Source: Nicotiana tabacum (Eukaryota > Streptophyta > Magnoliopsida > Solanales > Solanaceae). From it: a stretch of 64,000 bases of DNA. The stretch covers positions 191,848,103 through 191,912,102 of the forward strand of contig NC_134101.1 in the NCBI RefSeq assembly GCF_000715075.1, read 5' to 3'. A program made the position numbers and the translations under genes. How positions within the stretch are numbered: the stretch's first letter is position 1; every line of letters begins with the position of its first letter. Positions 57,736-64,000 of the stretch are shown here, in pieces. The notes beneath the pieces were generated by a model, which was not told the origin of the DNA, ran no database searches, and saw only the letters and a program-made list of their open reading frames with translations.

Positions 57736-58826
57736 TTAAGGCTCGCTCGACCTCTGCGGGTCAGTCAGGTGCAGCTCAGACACTTCCTTTTTCTCGCTCA
57801 TGCCCACATATGGCTTCAATATCAGACCGTTGACTCTGAATGTACGAGAGTCATTCTCTGTGGCAATCTCAATAGCTCCTGAAGGGAAAACTTCAACTAC
57901 TCGAAATGGTCCAGACCATCGTGACTTAAGTTTACCTGGGAACAGATGTAGTCTTGAGTTGTATAGCAATACCATGTCCCCGGGTTTGAAATTTCTCTCA
58001 ACAATGTTCTGATCGTGCAGCCTCTTCATTCTCTCCTTGTACAATTTTGTGCTCTCAAAAGCAAGATATCTGAACTTTTCGAGCTCATGCAATTCACTGA
58101 CTCTTGACGTGCCCGCAGCTTCCATGTCTAAGTTTAGCTATTTCAATGCCCACCACGCTTTATGTTCAAGTTCCACTGGCAGGTGGCAGGCCTTCCCAAA
58201 CACCAACTTGTATGGTGACATACCAATTGGAGTTTTGAAGGCAGTTCTGTAAGCCCAGAGTGCATCATCTAGCTTCCTCGCCCAATCAGTTCTTGTGGCG
58301 TTCACAGTTTTGGTTAACACACTCTTGATTTCTCTGTTGGACACTTCAATCTGTTCACTAGTTTGCGGGTGGTAAGGAGTAGCCACCTTGTGCCGCACAT
58401 CGTACTTAGCTAGCAACTTTTCAAAGGCCCTTTTGCAAAAATGAGTGCCTTCATCACTGATAATTGCTTGTAGTGTCCCAAAGCGGGTGAATATGTTCTT
58501 CTTTAGAAATCCCACCACCACTTTTGCATCATTGGTGGGTAACGCCGCAGCTTCCACCCATTTGGACACATAGTCTACAGCAACAATAATGTACTTATTG
58601 CCATAGGAGCTAACGAAGGGACCCATGAAGTCAATCACCCAGACGTCAAACACTTCCACCTCTTGACCCATAGGTGCGCATCTTTAAACACTGTCGGCCA
58701 GAAGAATCCAGCCTCTAGCACCTTTGCCACTGTCCTAACCCCTTCAAAGTGTCCACCATACGCCGATGCGTGATAAGCCTGCAAAACAGAAAATTGCTCT
58801 ATCTCGGGGACGCATCTCCGGATCAT
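57736..58826 (-). pseudogene. Athila integrase
   Basis: The N-terminal part holds the first two ligands in QAYHASAYGGHFEGVRT near 58730-58782, but after FKDAHL near 58680 the text jumps to [17 protein letters not shown], so the CxxC half of the zinc finger is deleted and the frame shifts. The core has the first aspartate in WVIDFMGPF near 58620-58646, the second in IISDEGTHF near 58445-58471, and the glutamate in [10 protein letters not shown] near 58330-58360. The C-terminal GPFRVVEVFPSGAIEI block is near 57870-57920. A stop at 58138 precedes the C-terminal part. Confidence 0.88.
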
Positions 58827-58997
58827 ATTATCAAGGCATATTCTAAACAGATAAGGTTTATCCCAGTAATACTGGCGGTTTTCACGAAAAAATCTATTCC
58901 TTTGGACCGATGAAAGGTCGTGAGGAACTATACCACTGGCTAGGTAATTAGCAAAGTCTGCATAACATGACGCTTCCTGATGAGTGGTGGTGAGCAG

Positions 58998-59729
58998 CTA
59001 CTCGTCTAGAAAAGTTTTCAATATTTCCTCAACCTCAACTACATTTTTATCTCCCTCAAGTCGTGATAGATGATCAATGACTTGATTCTCAGTGCCCTTA
59101 CGGTCACGAATCTCAAGATCGAACTCTTGCAATAGCAACACCCAATGAATCAGGCGTGGCTTAGATTCTTTCTTTTCTATTAAGTACCTGAGAGCTGCAT
59201 GGTCAGTATATACAATTACCTTGGACCCTATCAGGTAGGATCGGAACTTGTCAAACGCGAACATTACAGCCAACATCTCCTTTTCAGTCACAGTGTAGTT
59301 CAACTGGGCTCTACTCAGCGTTCTACTAGCATAGTAGATTGGGTGCATCAGTTTGTCTTTCCGCTGGCCCAACACTGCTCCCACTGCATAGTCACTGGCA
59401 TCACACATTAGTTCGAACGGTTGCTCCCAGTTATGGGCAACAATGATGGGTGTTGTGACCAGTCTCTTTTTCAACTCCTCAAATGCTACCCTGCAATCAT
59501 TAGAAAACAAAAACGGGTGATCTTTTTCTAACAACTTACAGAGGGGGTTGGCGATTTTGGAGTAGTCTTTTATGAACCTCCGATAAAAACCGGCATATCC
59601 AAGGAAGCTTCTGATGGTTTTGACTGAAGTTGGTGGAGGCAGCTTTGCTATTACATCAACTTTCGTGCGATCCACCTCTATTCCCTTGCTTGACACCCGG
59701 TGCCCCAAGACTATGCCTTTTTGTATCAT
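58998..59729 (-). pseudogene. Athila RT thumb and RNase H
   Basis: The frame (243 codons) continues from the RT across a single TAG near 59743. It shows the RT thumb, [20 protein letters not shown] near 59560-59620, then RNase [20 protein letters not shown] near 59363-59420, [20 protein letters not shown] near 59238-59297, and [20 protein letters not shown] near 59152-59211. It ends in DHLSRLEGD near 59050. The D-E-D residues are present. Confidence 0.9.
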
Positions 59730-59744
59730 GAAATGGCACTTCTC

Positions 59745-61508
59745 CTAGTTCAGAACCAAGTTAGTCTCGATGCACCGTTTCAGCACACGCATCAGATTTA
59801 TCAGGCACTCATCAAATGAATTCCCCACCACTGAGAAGTCATCCATGAACACCTCCATTATGTCCTCAACCATGTCAGTGAATATGGCCATCATGCACCG
59901 TTGGAATGTGGTAGGTGCGTTGCATAGGCCAAAGGGCATCCGTCTAAAGGCATAAGTGCCATACGAGCATGTGAAGGAGGTCTTCTCTCTGTCCTCCGGT
60001 GCAATGGAGATCTGATTGTACCCTGAGTACCCATCCAGAAAATAGAAGTGTGACCTCCCTGCCAATCTGTCCAACATCTGATCAATGAAGGGAAGTGGGA
60101 AGTGGTATTTCCGGGTGGCTAGATTCAACTTTCGATAGTCCACACAAATTCTCCAGCTTGTGATGGTTCTTGTTGAGATCAATTCATTGTTGTCATTTGT
60201 CACAACCGTCATGCCACCCTTTTTAGGAACACATTGCACTGGGCTCACCGAGCTACTGTCAGAGATTGGGAAAATAATTCTCGCATCCAACCACTTTATT
60301 ACCTCCTTCTTCACCACTTCCATCATGTTGGGGTTCAACCTCCTCTGATGTTCCCTGGAAGGTTTGTGCCCCTCTTCCAGCAGAATCTTGTGCATGCAGT
60401 AGGCGGGGCTGATCCCCCTGATGTCTGCCATGGTCCACCCTATGGCAGTTTTGCACTCCTTTAGTACATGTAAAAGTTTTTGAACCTGCACATCTAACAA
60501 ACTAGATGAGATAATAACAGGTAATATGGAGTCAGGTCCCAGAAATTCATACCTGATGTGGGCTGGCAATGGCTTTAACTCCAGCTTTGGTGGTTCTTCA
60601 ATGGATGGCTTAGCTGGAGGAGTTTCTCTCTTTTCTAAGTGCAAGGGCTCAAACTCTAGATTTCTCTCCCAGAACCCTCTACCTTCCAATGCCAACACCC
60701 ATTCCGCCAAATCCTCACCATTCACTTCATCTAAGTTCATCAAACGTGCGGCAAGGGGGTCCTCAATTGTCAACACCTTATCATCAGACTCTACAATTAC
60801 ATCTACGGCATCAATAAGAGAGCAATTGGCAAACTCGCTTGGTCGCTTCATAGACTTCTGCACATTGAATGTTATTTTCTCATCATTGAGTCTCATTTTG
60901 AGCTCCCTAGTCTCACAGTCAATCAGAGCTCTCCCCGTGACCAAGAATGGTCTTCCTAAGACTATAGGAAACTCTCCATCCACTTTGCAATCCAAGATCA
61001 CAAAATCTGCAGGGAACACAAATTTCCCCACCTGAATAAGCACATCATCAAAAATACCTAATGGACGCTTCACAGTCCTGTCGGCCAGCTGCAGCAACAT
61101 GGAGGTGGGTCTAGCTCTCCCAATGCCCAACCTCTTATAGATAGCCAGGGGCATAAGATTAATGTTGGCCCCTAAATCACAGAGCGCCTTAGCAAAGGCA
61201 AAATTCCCAATACTGCATGGAATTGTAAAGCTACCTGGATCAGACAGCTTTTCAGCAATAGGTCTCGTCACCACTGCACTACAGGTTTGAGTAAGTGTAA
61301 CCGTAGCCAAGTCTTGAAAATCAAATTTTCGGTACATCATGTCCTTCATCATTTTTGCGTACCCAGGCATCTCCTTTAAAGCTTCAATCAGTGGAATATT
61401 TACCTGGATTTGTTTGAGCATTTCAAAGAACTTTTTATACTGCTCCTCCTTTTGATGCTTGGCCAGCCTCTGTGGAAAGGGTGCAGGAGGTCTCTTCTTC
61501 CCAATCAC
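59745..61508 (-). pseudogene. Athila protease and reverse transcriptase
   Basis: The 587-codon open frame begins in the gag-protease linker. The protease has [19 protein letters not shown] near 61125-61190 (D-L-G active site) and [19 protein letters not shown] near 60920-60976. RT follows: [15 protein letters not shown] near 60200-60245, [20 protein letters not shown] near 60092-60151, [20 protein letters not shown] near 59990-60049, [14 protein letters not shown] near 59893-59934 and the active site [10 protein letters not shown] near 59828-59857. It ends at a TAG that replaces tryptophan after LVLN. This is the longest open frame in the window and must be one of the younger copies. Confidence 0.92.
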
Positions 61509-62177
61509 TTGGGACTTCTCTTTATCAGATTCTATTTCAACTACTGGCTCTTCAACTGGCTCAGCTACTTTCTCAGTCTCCTACTGAATGTTCTTTTCTT
61601 CTTGAGCAGGTTGGACTGTCACTTCTGTCAGTATCGTAGACTCATCCAGCTCAATGGGCACTGGAATGAATGTCTCAGCCTGTATATTTTCTCGAGCTCT
61701 CTCTTGTTCTACATCTAGATCCCTTCCATTACGGAGACTCACTGCCATCAGCTTCTTTGGGCCCTGATCTTTTGGATTAATCTGGGTGTCTGCAGGTAAT
61801 GTCCCCTAAGGAAGATTGTTCAGAGACATTGAAATTTGGCCCAATTGCACTTCAATATTTTTGATTGCTGTGTCATGTGCATTTACTCTTTCATTTATTT
61901 TTGCATTGGACCCAATAACCTGCTGCATCATTGCTTCAAGTCTCGTGAACCCATCTTCTTGCCTTCCAAGATGCTGTTGCTGAGGTGGGGGATACCCTTG
62001 TTGCTGATTGTTGTACCCTTGTCGCCTTGGATAAGGTGCCATATTGTTGGGAGGTCTCATACCTCCCATGTTTCCAGCGTTGTATTGTGGCTGAGGTGGT
62101 CTGTATGGCTGCTGAGTTTGCTGACCCCAGTTTTGATTGCCCTGTCTCTGGCCTCCATAGTTTGACATATAGTTCAT
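61509..62177 (-). pseudogene. Athila gag, C-terminal part
   Basis: MNYMSNYGGQRQGNQNWGQQ at 62118-62177 opens a Gln/Asn/Pro/Gly-rich stretch. A coiled-coil-like segment with MMQQVIGSNAKINERVNAHD near 61875-61934 follows, ending LGQISMSLNNLP before TAG 61806-61808. The frame continues through another TAG at 61581-61583 into the protease ORF. The capsid part of gag is on the other side of the inserted Tat LTR, outside the window. Confidence 0.8.
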
Positions 62178-62203
62178 GTCTTCAGGGTGCTGATGATGAT
62201 GAT

Positions 62204-64000
62204 TGTCGACGCCCCCTTTTTCTCTAACTGTGGGGTCAGAAATCGGGTATACGACATTGGGAGGACAACTCTATTCCCTTTCGAGAATTGGGTTTAGAAG
62301 TTGAAGAGTCGCCACCTAATAATTATAGTGCATTAGGACACTTTAAGAAGGGTTTGAGATGAAGAGACCAGAGATTAGGGTAAGGGCTAGAAATTATCCC
62401 GAAGGGAAGGTGTTAGGCACCCCTCAAGATCCACTAGTGTGGTTCCCGGCCATGTTGCAATTGTGACTTTACAAGTAAACAATCAAGGCTCAAATAAGGA
62501 TTCACACATAACATTGCGACCAAGTTGAAAATTTTCAAAGGTAAGTAGAGAGGGTAGAAATTTATGAAAAAGAGATTCGAACAGTTTTACAAGAAGGGAT
62601 GAAAGCAAATAAAGGGAGGGGAGTCCTAAGTTTATAATTAATATGGATCACTTCAATGCAATACCCAGTGATCACTCCTCAGAAGAGGGGTCGCACGTGA
62701 TATTAGCGCATCGGTCATCATATCCATATCTACCCTTCCCACCGCGTTAAGGTATTTAAACGCGATCAGTCCCGTTTACTTATTGCATGCTAGTACCCGT
62801 CCCAACCAATCAGTCCCGGGGTATCAGGACTTCTAATCTTAAAGGGGAAGGAAAGGGATATAGGCATATATGGGGTTCAAAGGTTAAAATTTTAATTGCG
62901 ACATACAAAACAAGTAACAATTATAAAGATGAACAAAACAAATAGGTAAGGCTCAAGTAAACCCCTTAATCAAACAAACACTTAGTTTAGCATGTCTTGG
63001 CACATACTGATTTGGTCTTTAAATTAAACTTAAACAGCGAAGGGACTGGTTCAACCCATATGTTTAGATAGAAAGTCTGCATTAGGAATCTTGGATCCAA
63101 TTGTCAGAAATTAAGGTATTTCAAGTGAGTGATTTAAAAGGTACTGGTTTCAGGAAAAAGTAGTCTAATGTAGAGGAGTTTTGAAAAGAAAGTATGGACT
63201 GCATTAAAATAAAACACAGAAATGGTTGTGAAAGAGTTTCAGAGATAGAAATATCTAAGGAAAGGGTAAGTTGCAACTGTTTAAAAGACAAGTTCAGGGT
63301 CTGACTAAAATGTTTAGACAGAATGTTTAGAAAGAAACTGTTTCAGAAAAAGATGCCGATTTGAGGGATTTAAAAGCATACTGAGTGAGGAGAGTTTTTG
63401 TCAAAGAATTAAGACTTCTGAAATCGTTGTTGTATTAAGACGTTAAGAACCAGTTAATAGATTATTATTACTTTAAGCGAATCAGACGAGTTTGATGCTG
63501 ATCCTATAGGCATGATATCTATTTTGATATTTTTAAAACCTGTTATTGAACTTGTAAAAGATGATTGTGCTAATTAACCCTACAGTTTGCCTAATGCATA
63601 TGCATTCCTTATAGGCATGATCTCTATATGCATTGATTACATGAACCTTAAGTCCTATAGGCATGATTTCTATGTGATTTGTAACACAATGAAGCGTTGA
63701 CCCTATAGGCATGGTCTCTAGGTGATGTGGAACCAAAAATATTGAACATCCCTATAGGCGGGATTTCTAAAAAATTAAAATCCTAAAAAGCATGGTTTCT
63801 ACCCCTACTGATGCAAGAATGTAAAACCCCTCCCACACCCTTTTACTATATTCCCCAAATCCTTTATACAAATTATTACAGACCAAAAGAAAGAAAATAA
63901 ATACCTTAAAAACTAACAGCTAGATCCAAGCAGCCTAATTCAATCTTAATATCCAATAACATGTGATTAACCAATTCCGAATTTCCAAAGCCTTCTCTTT
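62204..64000 (-). repeat. LTR of a Tat element, same family as the left edge, opposite orientation
   Basis: On the minus strand it ends GGGCGTCGACA at 62204 and matches 1668-2994 in inverted orientation, including the GCCTATAGG word series. It has about 440 bp (62401-62841) that the left copy lacks. It is inserted in the Athila gag, with ATGAT at 62199-62203 as likely target site. Its start is beyond 64000, so solo LTR or full element cannot be decided. Confidence 0.88.

Larger units (their letters stand above)
52555..62203 (-). mobile_element. Athila-type Ty3 retrotransposon, 3' LTR to partial gag
   Basis: Minus-strand order: gag C-terminal part (62177-61806), linker, protease-RT (61508-59745), RNase H (59729-58998), integrase (58826-57736), a GC-word region, an intron, the extra ORF (56570-55458), non-coding 3' region, polypurine tract and LTR 53824-52555. 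The LTR ends inside the Retand-like element, with GACCC at 52550-52554 as its likely target site. The front of gag and the 5' LTR are displaced by the Tat LTR at 62204. The FMDD-type RT active site, DLGA protease and 3' extra ORF fit Athila. Confidence 0.88.

Overview
The window is plant nuclear repeat DNA made almost entirely of nested LTR retrotransposons. I found no host gene. The families (an Ogre/Tat element with very long LTRs, chromodomain Tekay/Del elements, a Retand-like element with an antisense gene, an Athila element with a 3' extra ORF, and an RTE-type LINE with an ACA-repeat tail) point to a large dicot genome, most likely Solanaceae and possibly Nicotiana. The species call is inference from repeat families. 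No prokaryotic, organellar or CRISPR sequence is visible.

Layout. 1-2994 (+): 3' end of a Tat-lineage element (repeat-rich 3' region, polypurine tract, LTR 902-2994) inserted in the gag gene of a decayed Tekay element (2995-9455, +; pol remnants then 3' LTR 6763-9455). 9456-10297: leftover LTR end plus an AT-rich unassigned stretch. 10298-21235 (-): a second Tekay element; its LTR is split by a solo LTR (12091-17660, target duplication cttaa), which itself carries a 5'-truncated RTE LINE (about 14253-16565, -). At 21236 this Tekay element is interrupted by a Retand-like element (+; LTR 21236-22050). Its gag is split by a 22.3 kb Ogre (23509-45834, -; target duplication cccat/cccgt), and its 3' region, which carries an antisense multi-exon gene (about 50834-48828, -), is interrupted at 52555 by an Athila element (-; LTR 52555-53824, extra ORF, integrase, RT/RNase H, protease, part of gag). 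The Athila gag is in turn cut at 62204 by an LTR of the same Tat family seen at the left edge, in opposite orientation.

How the parts work together. Each autonomous lineage shows the gag-protease-RT-RNase H-integrase set, all broken by stops and frameshifts. Three lineages add an accessory gene: Ogre ORF1 upstream of gag, the Retand antisense gene, and the Athila ORF downstream of integrase. The Ogre and Athila accessory regions and the antisense gene also carry recognisable splice signals.

The observation I rate highest is a roughly 50-60 base motif with paired arms. It occurs four times in the non-coding parts of the Ogre and once at the matching place, just upstream of the polypurine tract, in the left Tat element. 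Its pairing arms change between copies while staying complementary, which suggests a conserved RNA structure.
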